A stretch of 64,000 nucleotides of DNA. It comes from Candidatus Gordonibacter avicola. GTDB lineage: Bacteria > Actinomycetota > Coriobacteriia > Coriobacteriales > Eggerthellaceae. Made by a program: the position numbers and the translations under genes. The notes under the pieces were generated by a model. That model was not told where the DNA came from, did no database searches, and saw only the letters and a program-made list of their open reading frames with translations. The stretch spans positions 41,359-105,358 of the forward strand of contig DXGM01000022.1 in NCBI GenBank assembly GCA_019113915.1, read 5' to 3'. Positions 34,786 to 42,790 of the stretch are shown here, piece after piece (position 1 is the first letter of the stretch; each line of letters opens with the position of its first letter).

Positions 34786-36039
34786 TCAGTGGGCGCGGGT
34801 GGCTCGGTTGGGGTCTATGCTCATGCTTTGGAAGCGTTCTTGCATGAATTGGTCGTCGTAGTGTTCGGAGCAGAACATTTCGATGGCGCTTTCCGGTTGT
34901 TTGCCGGCGTGGCGCTGGTACCAGCAGTCGAGTGCCACAAGCGTAAGCGCGCCGTCGGCTATCATGAGCACAGCACACACGGTGGTTACGGTGTAGCGCC
35001 AGTTCCACGGGATGAGGTTCACCAGTTTCAGCATCCAGGGTAGAAGAAGCTTGATCCACACCACGCCCAGCACGCCCCACATGGCCATGAACATGCCATT
35101 CGTGCGTCCGTCGATGGACAAAAACGTGCCCGTGTAATCCCAGGCCACAATACCGAACGCGTACTGCATAAACCAGCTGACCAGGTATTCGAACCCGCCG
35201 CCAATCACTGCGCTCACAAAGAAGATGAGGATGACGTTCTTGTCGTGAAAGCGGTTGAGCGCCATGGTGAGCAGCACCGCACCGAACCCGTAGATGGGCG
35301 AGAACGGCCCGTACAGCATGCCAGCGCGATCTTCGTAGTGCCCAGGGTCAACCACCAGCACGTGGTAAATACTCTCCAAGATGAGGCCGAATATGCAGCA
35401 CACCACAAAAATCCAGAACAGGTTGAAGAAGTTCAGCGTGATGTAGCCCTTGCCCGTTTTGTCGCGCCCGAGCGTGCCATCCTCGGCGTCCTCGCGCGTT
35501 TCCATGTCGCGCAGTTTGCGTTGTAACTCGCGCTCTTCGGCCAGCGAGGGATCCAGGTAGCTGGTAAGCACAATGAGGAACACGAGGAAAGCTGCGTAGA
35601 ATATCAGGTTGCCATCCAGGCCAAACAGCATGATGTTGCACAGGATGGCGGCTACGATGAGGGCGGTAAGCACTTCAGCCGCTTCCGCCGCATGGCGTCG
35701 TTTGTCGCGCAGCAGTCGAATGCCAAATATGATGAGGGCCACTGCCAACACGGCCAGGATGCCCACCAACGCACCAGACAGCACCATTGATGCCGCCGAA
35801 TCGCCCGCAAACCCGCCTTCGCGAAACGCGATGACCGAGATCACAATGACGAAGGCAATCATGGGAAGAGTGGCCACGCCAGCCACAATACACAGGATGG
35901 CGAACACTTTCAGCGCCAGGGGGATCTTCTTTTTCAGCGTCTTTTCTGCTTCCGCCTCTTTTTTCTCAAGCGCTTCGATCTCCGCTTCAAGTTTGGCATC
36001 GGCGTCGGCGTCGCGCTGAACGTCGCGGTGCTTCCGCAT
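34786..36039 (-). CDS. CmpB-type (putative ABC transporter type IV) membrane protein
   Basis: About 417 residues. A charged N-terminal coiled-coil-like segment (DADADAKLEAEIEALEKKEAEAEKTLKKK) precedes four helices in the first half. The second half carries the PF06541-like block: GMLYGPFSPIYGFGAVLL, GGGFEYLVSWFM and WDYTGTFLSIDGRTN. Start ATG 36039 is chosen because gggaggg lies just upstream; an in-frame ATG at 36096 has no such site. The C-terminus (IEMFCSEHYDDQFMQERFQSM) is soluble. The biological role of this widespread gut-bacterial family is unknown. Confidence 0.8.
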   Translation of the reverse strand: MRKHRDVQRDADADAKLEAEIEALEKKEAEAEKTLKKKIPLALKVFAILCIVAGVATLPMIAFVIVISVIAFREGGFAGDSAASMVLSGALVGILAVLAVALIIFGIRLLRDKRRHAAEAAEVLTALIVAAILCNIMLFGLDGNLIFYAAFLVFLIVLTSYLDPSLAEERELQRKLRDMETREDAEDGTLGRDKTGKGYITLNFFNLFWIFVVCCIFGLILESIYHVLVVDPGHYEDRAGMLYGPFSPIYGFGAVLLTMALNRFHDKNVILIFFVSAVIGGGFEYLVSWFMQYAFGIVAWDYTGTFLSIDGRTNGMFMAMWGVLGVVWIKLLLPWMLKLVNLIPWNWRYTVTTVCAVLMIADGALTLVALDCWYQRHAGKQPESAIEMFCSEHYDDQFMQERFQSMSIDPNRATRAH

Positions 36040-36341
36040 CCTCGAACCCTCCCTGTCATAGCCGGTGCCGCGAGGCACCTGTGTTGCTGTAGCCATTCAT
36101 GATACTACAACGCGTCACACGCGACGCCTTAGGAACGGGGGCAGGCGGCGGTGGGCTCGCTGCCGGTTGATGGGAGTGCAACGGTTCGCCAACGCGCGCC
36201 GCAGGGCACCGGCGCGCGTGTGCGGCTGCGCGACAATGCCGGGGATAGCGAACACTGATGCGGGCGCGCACCTCCGTCAGGCCGTCTGTTGGGCGGCTCC
36301 GGTGTGTCGAGCGTGCCCGCTCTCGTTGAAAGGAACGTGTT

Positions 36342-37487
36342 ATGCCCGCGACCATTCATCCCGCAATGAAGCTGAATATCGTGTTGGACGAGCGCAGCTA
36401 CGAAAATGACGCCGGCGCCGAGATGGAGCGTCGCTTTACGGCGGTGGCGCCCACCGAGGTGGTGCGTGCACCGAAGGGCTCGCAGCGCGCAAACGTGCTG
36501 CGATTCGACGTGGGAACGTCTGCGGTTGACGAGGATGTGCGCGATCCTCTGTGGGAAGGCGCGCTTATCACGTGGTTAGATGAGGAATTTGCCGAGACAT
36601 CGGCCCTGGTGGCACGCGAGAATGACGCGCGGCGCACCAATGGTGAACGCCCGATTCCCTTCGCGTGGGCAGAGGTGCGCTTCGGTTCTGGCCCTGTAAT
36701 TGCTGTGCGCATGGTGGACTCGGCCATTCCTGCGGCGGCCGCTGGCTTTGTGGGGCGCGCCCGCGCGCTGTTGGCGGCGGGTGCCCTGGGGGCCGACCCC
36801 ATTGAGGTTATTCGCATCCCGGCCTGCGTGAGCATTGAGGCGCAGCGCGAGGGAGCAGGCGGCGGCGCAGGCGAGGGTGGTGCCGATGCGCCGTCCGCGC
36901 AGACGCTGGAAGAAGTGCGAGCGGTGGGGCGTGCGGAGCGTTCTTCGTCTTCGGCCTCTGACGTGGTGGCGGCGGTGACTGAGGCTGCGGGCATTGATGA
37001 GGAAGCGTCCGGCGGCTGGGCGGCGGCCGATCCAGATGCGGAAAATGCCTGGGCTGGCAGCTCTTCGCAGGGCGATGGGCCGACGCGTGCGGAGTTGGAC
37101 GAAGCCTTGGCGGAGGCGGAGGCTGCGCTGCGTCGGGGAGCCGACCCGGCCGATGTCGATGCGGAGGAACGCGCTGCGCGTGCGGAGGCGGAAGCACCGG
37201 TGGCATCGGTGGCGACGCCTGGCAGCCCCGAGGCGGTACGCCGCGCCGGAGGCGAGCGTGAGGCGAACGACGATGAAGCCTCAGCTGTGAGTACTTCCAC
37301 GCAGCCCGCTGATCGCTCAACTGCGGCAACGTCTCCGCAGCCTGAGGACGACCAGTCGGGCGAGGGTTGCGCGCTCGTTGGCGGCGAGGTTCCCGAAACC
37401 CTGGATTACCGCATGTGGAACGTTGCCTACGCCGATGGCACGTCGGTGCGGTTCGACTCGGTGCTTGGTGAAGCTATTATCGACTAG
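36342..37487 (+). CDS. Hypothetical protein with long Ala/Glu-rich linker
   Basis: A 381-residue soluble protein that I do not recognise. The first 165 residues look folded (TWLDEEFAETSALVARENDARR, PIEVIRIPACVSIEAQ). Residues about 165-350 are low-complexity, rich in Ala, Glu, Gly, Ser and Asp. A short conserved-looking end (LDYRMWNVAYADGTSVRFDSVLGEAIID) follows. A gaaaggaac ribosome site supports the start. The roughly 300 bp upstream (36040-36341) hold no gene that I can see, only GC-rich sequence and a probable promoter. A bidirectional terminator follows. Confidence 0.65.
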   Translation: MPATIHPAMKLNIVLDERSYENDAGAEMERRFTAVAPTEVVRAPKGSQRANVLRFDVGTSAVDEDVRDPLWEGALITWLDEEFAETSALVARENDARRTNGERPIPFAWAEVRFGSGPVIAVRMVDSAIPAAAAGFVGRARALLAAGALGADPIEVIRIPACVSIEAQREGAGGGAGEGGADAPSAQTLEEVRAVGRAERSSSSASDVVAAVTEAAGIDEEASGGWAAADPDAENAWAGSSSQGDGPTRAELDEALAEAEAALRRGADPADVDAEERAARAEAEAPVASVATPGSPEAVRRAGGEREANDDEASAVSTSTQPADRSTAATSPQPEDDQSGEGCALVGGEVPETLDYRMWNVAYADGTSVRFDSVLGEAIID

Positions 37488-37525
37488 CGTTCGATGAGCG
37501 CTTGCAGCAATGTCTCACCACGCAA

Positions 37526-37566
37526 AAGCGCCCCGCATCGATCAACCGGTGCGGGGCGCTTGTTTT
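37526..37566. terminator. Bidirectional rho-independent terminator
   Basis: A perfect 12-bp stem (37526-37537 with 37550-37561) has tgtttt on the plus side and, because of the aaaa at 37524-37527, a T-run on the minus side. It separates the convergent genes ending at 37487 and 37601. Confidence 0.88.
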
Positions 37567-37600
37567 CGCGTATTGTCGCGGGTGTGCGGGGCGTGTCCGC

Positions 37601-38380
37601 TTACAGGAACAGCTCCGGTTCGCGGCGCGCCATGAAGTTGCCCTCCAGCATGGCCTTAATCTTCAGCGACATCTCGTCGTCGAAATACTTGGCATCGACC
37701 GGGCACGACTTCACGCAGGCGTTGCACTGCAGGCAGCCCTCGCCAATCTTGGCCGGGTCTTCGGCATCAATGATGCCCATGGGGCAGCGCTTCACGCAGA
37801 TGCCGCACACCGTGCACGCATCGGTGGTTTTGGGGCGGTCGTCGCGCGGCGCCATGGCATCCATGTAGGGGCGGTTGCCCTTGACCTGGGGACGCTCGTA
37901 GTTTTCCTGCGCCAGCTTTGCGGCAACGTCGTGGCCGAACTGCTCGGCGGCGGCCAGGTCAGCCGCGTCGGGGCGGCCTTCGCCCACGCGCGGGGCCATG
38001 GAGTGCTCGCCGATGAACGCGCCGGCGGCAACTACCTTAAAGCCGTGCGCGGTCAGTAGATCGACGGCTTCCACGAGCGCGTCGTCGTAGTCGCGGTTGC
38101 CGTACACGGCCACGGGGATGGCGTATACCCCTTCGCCATCGAACTTCTTGATGCTGTCCGCCAGCACGGCCGGCACGCGCCCGCCGTACACGGGAAAACC
38201 AAACACCAGCACGTTGCCAGCTTCGCCTCCCACCGCTACGGGGCGCTTTGTGGGCTGCGTTAGGTTCACAATAATGTTCGAAATGTCTAAATCGGCGGCG
38301 ATGGCATCGGCCACCTTGTCCACCACGGCCCGCGTTGTTCCCGTCGGGCTGAAGAACACGTTGTACAGCGATTGTGCCAT
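37601..38380 (-). CDS. EFR1-family flavodoxin/ferredoxin fusion
   Basis: A 259-residue cytoplasmic electron-transfer protein. The N-terminal flavodoxin-like domain begins VFFSPTGTTRAVVDKVADAI, an FMN phosphate-binding loop, and includes GFPVYGGRVP. Two [4Fe-4S] motifs follow at the C-terminus: CTVCGICVKRCPMGII and CLQCNACVKSCPVDA. This fusion architecture is the EFR1 family, common in gut anaerobes. A ggacctc-type region and ATG at 38380 fit the start. Partners are not evident from the neighbourhood. Confidence 0.9.
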   Translation of the reverse strand: MAQSLYNVFFSPTGTTRAVVDKVADAIAADLDISNIIVNLTQPTKRPVAVGGEAGNVLVFGFPVYGGRVPAVLADSIKKFDGEGVYAIPVAVYGNRDYDDALVEAVDLLTAHGFKVVAAGAFIGEHSMAPRVGEGRPDAADLAAAEQFGHDVAAKLAQENYERPQVKGNRPYMDAMAPRDDRPKTTDACTVCGICVKRCPMGIIDAEDPAKIGEGCLQCNACVKSCPVDAKYFDDEMSLKIKAMLEGNFMARREPELFL

Positions 38381-38619
38381 GAGGTCCCCTTCTCTCGTCT
38401 TGGCGTCATCTGCGGCTTGTGGCCGCCGCGGCGCATTTTTCTGCTGGCTCGATGGTAGCGCTTTCCGACCCGCCTGGCTATCGCTTTCGCCAGCGCGCGT
38501 GAAGCGCCGCGAAAATGAGCCTTAACGGTGCGTTGACGCTGGTAACGGTTTCATTGCTCGCCTGCACAAAAACGTGCAAAGGGGTTCTGTTCCATCGGGA
38601 AAGCGCCTATAATCCGGCT

Positions 38620-38783
38620 TGTCCGACAGTTGAAAACCTACGCAATGATAACGAAAAGACTATCTTCGCCAAGTTAAGTCTCGTGACGATTTGCGGCACC
38701 GCAACGCGGTGGGCTTGTGGGCCAAGATGCCAAGCGCACTGTCGGTATTCCTTTCGATGAAGCCGGGGAGTTCCCCCGGCTTC
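38620..38783 (+). ncRNA. Candidate structured noncoding RNA
   Basis: A TATAAT at 38608-38613 (with TTCTGT 17 bp upstream) predicts transcription from about 38620. The ends of the proposed RNA pair over eight bases: CCGACAGT (38623-38630) with ACTGTCGG (38738-38745). Inside is a stem CACCGC-aac-GCGGTG (38697-38711). A 10-bp GC-rich hairpin (38759-38783) follows and may terminate transcription, although its T-tract is poor. No coding frame is supported. It lies upstream of the ZIP gene, divergent from the EFR1 gene. I could not match it to a known riboswitch; 38660-38711 loosely resembles the 3' half of type II tracrRNAs. Confidence 0.45.
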
Positions 38784-38971
38784 ATTGCGTTTGCGGGTTG
38801 AAGCGCCGCGTCAGGTTTGAGCAATCCGGTGACGGTGGGCGAACGACCTGACCGGACGCGCAAGAAAGCAGTACACTGTACCGTCGAAGAAACCGCGCCC
38901 CTTGGGGGCAAGATGCAAGCCGTGTCGCGCCGGAGTTTCGGCGGCGGGCAGGCGATCGAAGGAGGATGCTC
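38784..38971 (+). promoter_or_regulatory. GC-rich leader ahead of the ZIP gene
   Basis: This stretch between the candidate RNA and the ZIP gene holds a long imperfect hairpin: GTCAGGT (38810-38816) pairs with ACCTGAC (38846-38852), extended by GCGC at 38803-38806 and 38858-38861. A second short hairpin (gcccc/ggggc near 38897-38909) follows. It may be a leader controlling the transporter. The 240 bp to the left (38381-38619) hold only divergent promoter sequence as far as I can see. Confidence 0.35.
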
Positions 38972-39766
38972 ATGCAGACTGCGCTGTTGTGGGCCGCTGC
39001 GGGCACTGGGTTCACGTTCCTCATGACAACGCTGGGTGCCGCCTCGGTGTTTTTGTTTCGTAAGCGCAACAGCATGGTGTTGCAGCGCGTCTTTTTGGGC
39101 TTTGCTGCTGGTGTCATGATTGCGGCGTCGGTGTGGTCGCTGCTTATTCCTGCCATCGAGCGCGCTGAGGAAGCGGGCCAGGTGGGGTGGATTCCGGCTG
39201 CGGGCGGCTTTGTTATTGGTGTGGCGTTTCTCATGGTGCTGCACCAACTGCTGCCGCACCTGCATCCCGGCGAGAAGGACCCCGAGGGGTTGCCCTCGAA
39301 GTGGAACCGTCCGACGCTTTTGTTTACAGCGGTGACGCTGCATAACATTCCCGAGGGCATGAGTGTGGGTTTGCTGTTTGCTATGGCGGCGCAGGGGGCG
39401 GGCGACCCAGCCCTCTTCGGGATGGCCGTGGCGCTGGCCATAGGCATTGGCATTCAGAACGTGCCCGAAGGTGCCGCCGTGGCACTACCGCTTCTGCAGG
39501 AGGGCATGAGCGCGCCGAAGGCGTTTGGCTTGGGTACGTTGTCGGGGTTGGCCGAGCCCGTGTTCGGCATTCTGGTGGTGCTGTTTGCGGCCGCCATCTC
39601 GCCCTATATGCCGTGGATGCTGGCGTTTTCCGCCGGCGCCATGATGTATGTGGTGGTGGAAGAACTTATACCCGAAGCGCACCTCGGCGAACACTCCAAC
39701 GCCGGCACCCTCGGCGTCATGGCTGGCTTCCTCGTCATGATGATCCTCGACGTAGCGCTAGGATAG
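38972..39766 (+). CDS. ZIP-family metal transporter
   Basis: A 264-residue membrane protein with about eight helices. The metal-site helices are visible: ...TAVTLHNIPEGMSVGLLFAM and GIGIQNVPEGAAVALPLL, the HNxPEG and QNxPEG pair typical of the bacterial ZupT/GufA-like branch that imports zinc or other divalent metals. A His-rich loop (LHQLLPHLHPGEKD) precedes them. Start ATG 38972 has GGAGG six bases upstream; the ATG at 38966 directly overlaps that site. Confidence 0.92.
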   Translation: MQTALLWAAAGTGFTFLMTTLGAASVFLFRKRNSMVLQRVFLGFAAGVMIAASVWSLLIPAIERAEEAGQVGWIPAAGGFVIGVAFLMVLHQLLPHLHPGEKDPEGLPSKWNRPTLLFTAVTLHNIPEGMSVGLLFAMAAQGAGDPALFGMAVALAIGIGIQNVPEGAAVALPLLQEGMSAPKAFGLGTLSGLAEPVFGILVVLFAAAISPYMPWMLAFSAGAMMYVVVEELIPEAHLGEHSNAGTLGVMAGFLVMMILDVALG

Positions 39767-39840
39767 AGGCGGCGAAGGCACCACACCCCTTTCCAACCAT
39801 GTCCCCTATTGAAGGGCGCACGCGGAGGGAGGTGGTGGCC

Positions 39841-39942
39841 ATGACCGTTTTGGCCTTGATTGCGGCAATCCTAGAGTTTGTTTCCAGCCTGTTGGACTTT
39901 TTGACGGCATTAATGGAAAGGCTCCCAATCCGCAAGGACTAG
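39841..39942 (+). CDS. 33-residue hydrophobic peptide, candidate type I toxin
   Basis: A short ORF with a good ribosome site (ggagggagg ending six to ten bases before ATG 39841). The peptide has one hydrophobic helix (residues about 2-24, LALIAAILEFVSSLLDFLTAL) followed by a charged tail (MERLPIRKD), the layout of Fst/TxpA/Ldr-type membrane toxins. An opposing promoter and a strong hairpin lie immediately downstream (39981-40046), the arrangement of a type I toxin with a 3'-overlapping antisense RNA. Toxicity is inference. Confidence 0.5.
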   Translation: MTVLALIAAILEFVSSLLDFLTALMERLPIRKD

Positions 39943-39980
39943 GAGCCGCCACAAGTTGCCAAACCGCCGAAGCGATTCGA

Positions 39981-40012
39981 GAGCCGTGGGGAGTTAGCGC
40001 TCCCTGCGGCTC
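39981..40012 (+). terminator. Hairpin downstream of the small hydrophobic ORF
   Basis: A 13-bp stem (39981-39993 with 40000-40012, with G-U pairing) closes a six-base loop and is followed by gaccttatta. It could terminate the short mRNA on the plus strand. Read from the opposite strand it would be the 5' hairpin of the proposed antisense RNA. Confidence 0.65.
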
Positions 40013-40018
40013 GACCTT

Positions 40019-40046
40019 ATTATACGGATAGCGACACGAAGTGCAA
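40019..40046 (-). promoter_or_regulatory. Candidate antisense-RNA promoter
   Basis: On the minus strand a perfect TATAAT (40024-40019) is preceded, with a 16-bp spacer, by TTGCAC (40046-40041). No minus-strand gene begins downstream for more than 2 kb; a transcript would run through the hairpin and then antisense to the 39841-39942 ORF. It lies in the 3' flank of the alcohol dehydrogenase gene. Confidence 0.5.
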
Positions 40047-40050
40047 GGGT

Positions 40051-41223
40051 CTACAGTGCAAGGCGGTAAATTTCGCGGGCATCGTCCTTTGTGAGTTTCT
40101 TAAAGCTGCCGAAGGGTTCGCCCTTGTTTTCCTTGAGCGTGGGGATAAGCTTTTCGATGTCATCCTCACACACATCCAATTCGGCAAGCGTCGTGGGCAT
40201 GCCGAGCGAGGCGAAGAATGCACGCGTCTCGTCGATGGCGGACAGCGCGTCAGCCTCCACATCACCGGTCGGAGCCAGGCCGAACACCTCGCGTCCGTAG
40301 TAGGCGAAGCGTGCCGGGTTCTCGGGATACACATACTCCATCCATGCCGGGAACATTACGGCCAGACCGGCACCGTGCGTAATCTCGGGATAGAGCGCAG
40401 ACAGCTCGTGTTCAAGGCCGTGCGTGGCCCAGTCCTCGTGACGACCGACACCAGCGAGGCCCTGGTGGCAGAGCATGCCTGCCCACATGACGTTCGCGCG
40501 CGCGTCGTAGTTCTCCGGCTCCACCATGACGCGCGGCGCTTCGGCACGCACGGTTTTCATGAGAGAGAGGTTCAGGTTGTCCGTCACGGGCACCGCGCCT
40601 ACATCGTCGAAGAAGCGCTCCAGCAGGTGGCAGAACATGTCGGTGAGACCAGCGGCCGTCTGGAACGGGGGTAGCGTAAACGTGAGTTCAGGGTTCATGA
40701 ACGCAAGTTTCGGACGCTGAGCGTTGTTCGGGTAGCCCGACTTCAGCTGCAGTTCGTCGTTGGACATAACAGTGTTCTTCGATGCCTCGCTGCCGGCAGC
40801 GGGAATGGTGAGCACCACGGCGATGGGCAGTACGTCATTGGTGGGCTGCTTTGTTTCGAAGAAATCCCACACGTCGCCGTCATAGTGCGCGCCTACGGCC
40901 ACGGCCTTTGCCGAGTCGATAACCGAGCCGCCGCCCACGGCCAGCACCCAATCAATGTTGTGCTCTTTACACAACCGAATGCCCTCGCGCGCAAGACCGA
41001 TCTCGGGGTTCGGGCGCACACCGCCCAGTTCCACGTGCTCAATGCCTGCTGCGTCAAGCGTAGCTTTCAGCCGGTCAATCAGCCCGCTTTTGACGGCGCT
41101 CTGGCCGCCAAAGTGGATGAGCACTTTCTTCGCGCCGCGCTCGGACAGTTTTGCACCCACCTGCTCCTCCGCGCCACGGCCGAACACAAAATGCGTCGGC
41201 GACACGAATTCGAAGTTCTCCAT
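40051..41223 (-). CDS. Iron-containing alcohol dehydrogenase (butanol dehydrogenase-like)
   Basis: A 390-residue cytoplasmic NAD(P)-dependent group III alcohol dehydrogenase. The nucleotide-binding region has VLAVGGGSVIDSAKAVA. Metal-ligand motifs are LTDMFCHLLE (Asp and His) and the His-rich EDWATHGLEHELSALYPEITHGAGLAVMFPAWM. Length and motifs fit the YqhD/Bdh branch. I chose ATG 41223 (MENFEFVSPTHFVFGRG) with aaagga seven bases before it, instead of an upstream in-frame ATG at 41262. It appears monocistronic. Confidence 0.93.
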   Translation of the reverse strand: MENFEFVSPTHFVFGRGAEEQVGAKLSERGAKKVLIHFGGQSAVKSGLIDRLKATLDAAGIEHVELGGVRPNPEIGLAREGIRLCKEHNIDWVLAVGGGSVIDSAKAVAVGAHYDGDVWDFFETKQPTNDVLPIAVVLTIPAAGSEASKNTVMSNDELQLKSGYPNNAQRPKLAFMNPELTFTLPPFQTAAGLTDMFCHLLERFFDDVGAVPVTDNLNLSLMKTVRAEAPRVMVEPENYDARANVMWAGMLCHQGLAGVGRHEDWATHGLEHELSALYPEITHGAGLAVMFPAWMEYVYPENPARFAYYGREVFGLAPTGDVEADALSAIDETRAFFASLGMPTTLAELDVCEDDIEKLIPTLKENKGEPFGSFKKLTKDDAREIYRLAL

Positions 41224-41385
41224 CTGCGATCCTTTCAACCGATGATCTGCCGTTTGCATCATGATAGCGGAGTGGACACGCGCCGTCTCTCTCTAACTAC
41301 GCAGAGGTATCCGGATGGGCGGAGGAAGGCGCCTACGCGCTGCGCTTGGGTGTGTAAACGCGTATGCAATTATTGGCTGGTTTTC

Positions 41386-41757
41386 TTAGTCCTTGTTCCC
41401 GACGAGGGAGTTCATGAGGCTGGAGACTATGCTGATGACGATGGAGGCTACGAAGGCGCTGCCGAAGGTGGCTATGTCGATGCCTACTTGGAAGATGCCG
41501 TTGGCGAGCCACGCGGCTATGTAGAGCAGCAACGTGTTCACTATCAGGTAGAAGATGCCCAGCGTGATCACGGTGATGGGCAGGCTCAGCACCTGCATGA
41601 GCGGCTTGATGCTGATATTGATGAGCGACAGAATAAGGCCAAACAGCGCGATGGCCGCCCACGCGTCCGTACCGCCCACCAGTTCAATGCCGGGTACCAG
41701 CCATATAGCCACGCCCACGGCAATAGCAGTCACCAGCCAGCGGAGAATGAATCGCAT
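41386..41757 (-). CDS. Small four-helix membrane protein (phage holin 4_2 / PF04020 family)
   Basis: A 123-residue protein with four hydrophobic helices (RWLVTAIAVGVAIWLVPGI, AAIALFGLILSLINISIKPLMQ, LPITVITLGIFYLIVNTLLLYIAAWL, FVASIVISIVSSLMNSLV). The IKPxxxxLSLPITxxTLGxFxLxxN stretch is the signature of PF04020. Despite the family name it is a common housekeeping gene and there is no prophage here. Start ATG 41757 has aaagga seven bases upstream. Confidence 0.88.
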   Translation of the reverse strand: MRFILRWLVTAIAVGVAIWLVPGIELVGGTDAWAAIALFGLILSLINISIKPLMQVLSLPITVITLGIFYLIVNTLLLYIAAWLANGIFQVGIDIATFGSAFVASIVISIVSSLMNSLVGNKD

Positions 41758-41804
41758 ACCAAATCCTTTCGCACAAAAGTTCCGCACACTATACCGCGAA
41801 CACC

Positions 41805-41849
41805 AAAACGCTGAACAGAACGGTCAACCAACCGTTACCGTTCAGCGTT
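41805..41849 (-). terminator. Terminator of the DDAH-type gene
   Basis: aacgctgaac (41807-41816) pairs with its complement at 41840-41849, and an inner acggt/accgt pair extends the stem. On the minus strand the stem is followed by TTTT (41808-41805). It lies 74 bp after the stop at 41923. Confidence 0.7.
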
Positions 41850-41922
41850 CAAAATCAGCAAAGAAAGAAACAGGCGTGCTGCGGTGAGTCGGCCAGCCAG
41901 TTGCCGCAGCACGACGTCGGGT

Positions 41923-42699
41923 TTAGAAGCGCAGCGACAGGCAGCTTAGGCCGCCGTCGAGTTTGCGATACTCGCTCGTGTCTACCGTGAGCGTCTCGTA
42001 GCCGGCGTCCTGGACGGCCGCCAGAACGGTGGGGTAGCCCTCGGGCACGATGACGGTGCCGTTTACCCAGATGCAGTTCGCGGCGTAGGCCTCGTCCTCG
42101 GGAATCTCAATGCGGTTGTACTGCTCGAAGTCGGGCTTGGTCACGAACTCGCCGGACACCAGCATGTTGCCGTCTTCCAGATAGTTCACGCCCGTCTTCA
42201 GGTGTAGTACGTGCTCAAGCGGCACCTCGGAGCCCTCAAGGCCCCAGCCTTCCAGAATCTCGAAGAACTGGCGGATGCCTTCCTCGTTCGTGCGGGCGGA
42301 ACGGCCCACGTAGAAGTGGTCGCCCACCATCATCACGTCGCCGCCGTCGAGCGTGCCCGGCGCCACAATGTGTGCCACGTGCTCGTCGTCGAAGAACTGG
42401 CGCACGGCGGGTTCAATTTCGTCCTTCTCGCCGTTGCGGCTGGCCGCACCCGGGTTCGTGATGAGGGCACCTTTGCGCGTGATGACGGCCGGGTCCTCCA
42501 CAAAACAAGAATCGGGGAACTGCTCCAACGCGGGCAGCACGGTCACTTCCACGCCGCACTGCTTGAGGGCGGCGATGTAGTCGTCGTGCTGCTTGCATGC
42601 CAGCTCGTAGTCGGGCTTGCCCAGTTCAGGGGCCGAGGTAATGCCTTCAACCATCGACTTCGCCGGGCGGCGGACAATGACGTTCGTGAACGCGGTCAT
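41923..42699 (-). CDS. Dimethylarginine dimethylaminohydrolase / arginine deiminase-like hydrolase
   Basis: A 258-residue enzyme of the amidinotransferase fold. Substrate-loop motif PDSCFVEDPAV (62-72), TLDGGDVMMVG, catalytic His166 in LHLKTGVNYL and catalytic Cys253 in GGLSCLSLRF at the extreme C-terminus are those of DDAH, which hydrolyses methylated arginine to citrulline; a related citrulline-forming or ornithine-pathway role is possible. Start ATG 42699 has an aaggag site. Monocistronic, with its own terminator. Confidence 0.88.
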   Translation of the reverse strand: MTAFTNVIVRRPAKSMVEGITSAPELGKPDYELACKQHDDYIAALKQCGVEVTVLPALEQFPDSCFVEDPAVITRKGALITNPGAASRNGEKDEIEPAVRQFFDDEHVAHIVAPGTLDGGDVMMVGDHFYVGRSARTNEEGIRQFFEILEGWGLEGSEVPLEHVLHLKTGVNYLEDGNMLVSGEFVTKPDFEQYNRIEIPEDEAYAANCIWVNGTVIVPEGYPTVLAAVQDAGYETLTVDTSEYRKLDGGLSCLSLRF

Positions 42700-42790
42700 G
42701 AGATCTCCTTCTTTTTGCACGGTTTGGTGGTAGGTTCACTTGCTTATACTATAGTGTAGCTCTAAGATTCTTGCGAAGGACAGGTTTTTC

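Noticed and set aside
38581..38745. Cobalamin riboswitch
   Set aside because: gggaaag and aatccgg resemble cobalamin-switch blocks, but the B12-box and GCCACTG elements are not in the required order, and the downstream gene is a ZIP transporter.
38620..38783. tracrRNA of a type II CRISPR system
   Set aside because: The resemblance is limited to a short 3' portion, and no cas gene or repeat array is present in the window; kept only as a remark in the RNA entry.
41386..41757. Phage holin indicating a prophage
   Set aside because: The PF04020 family is a common chromosomal membrane protein, and no phage gene lies nearby.
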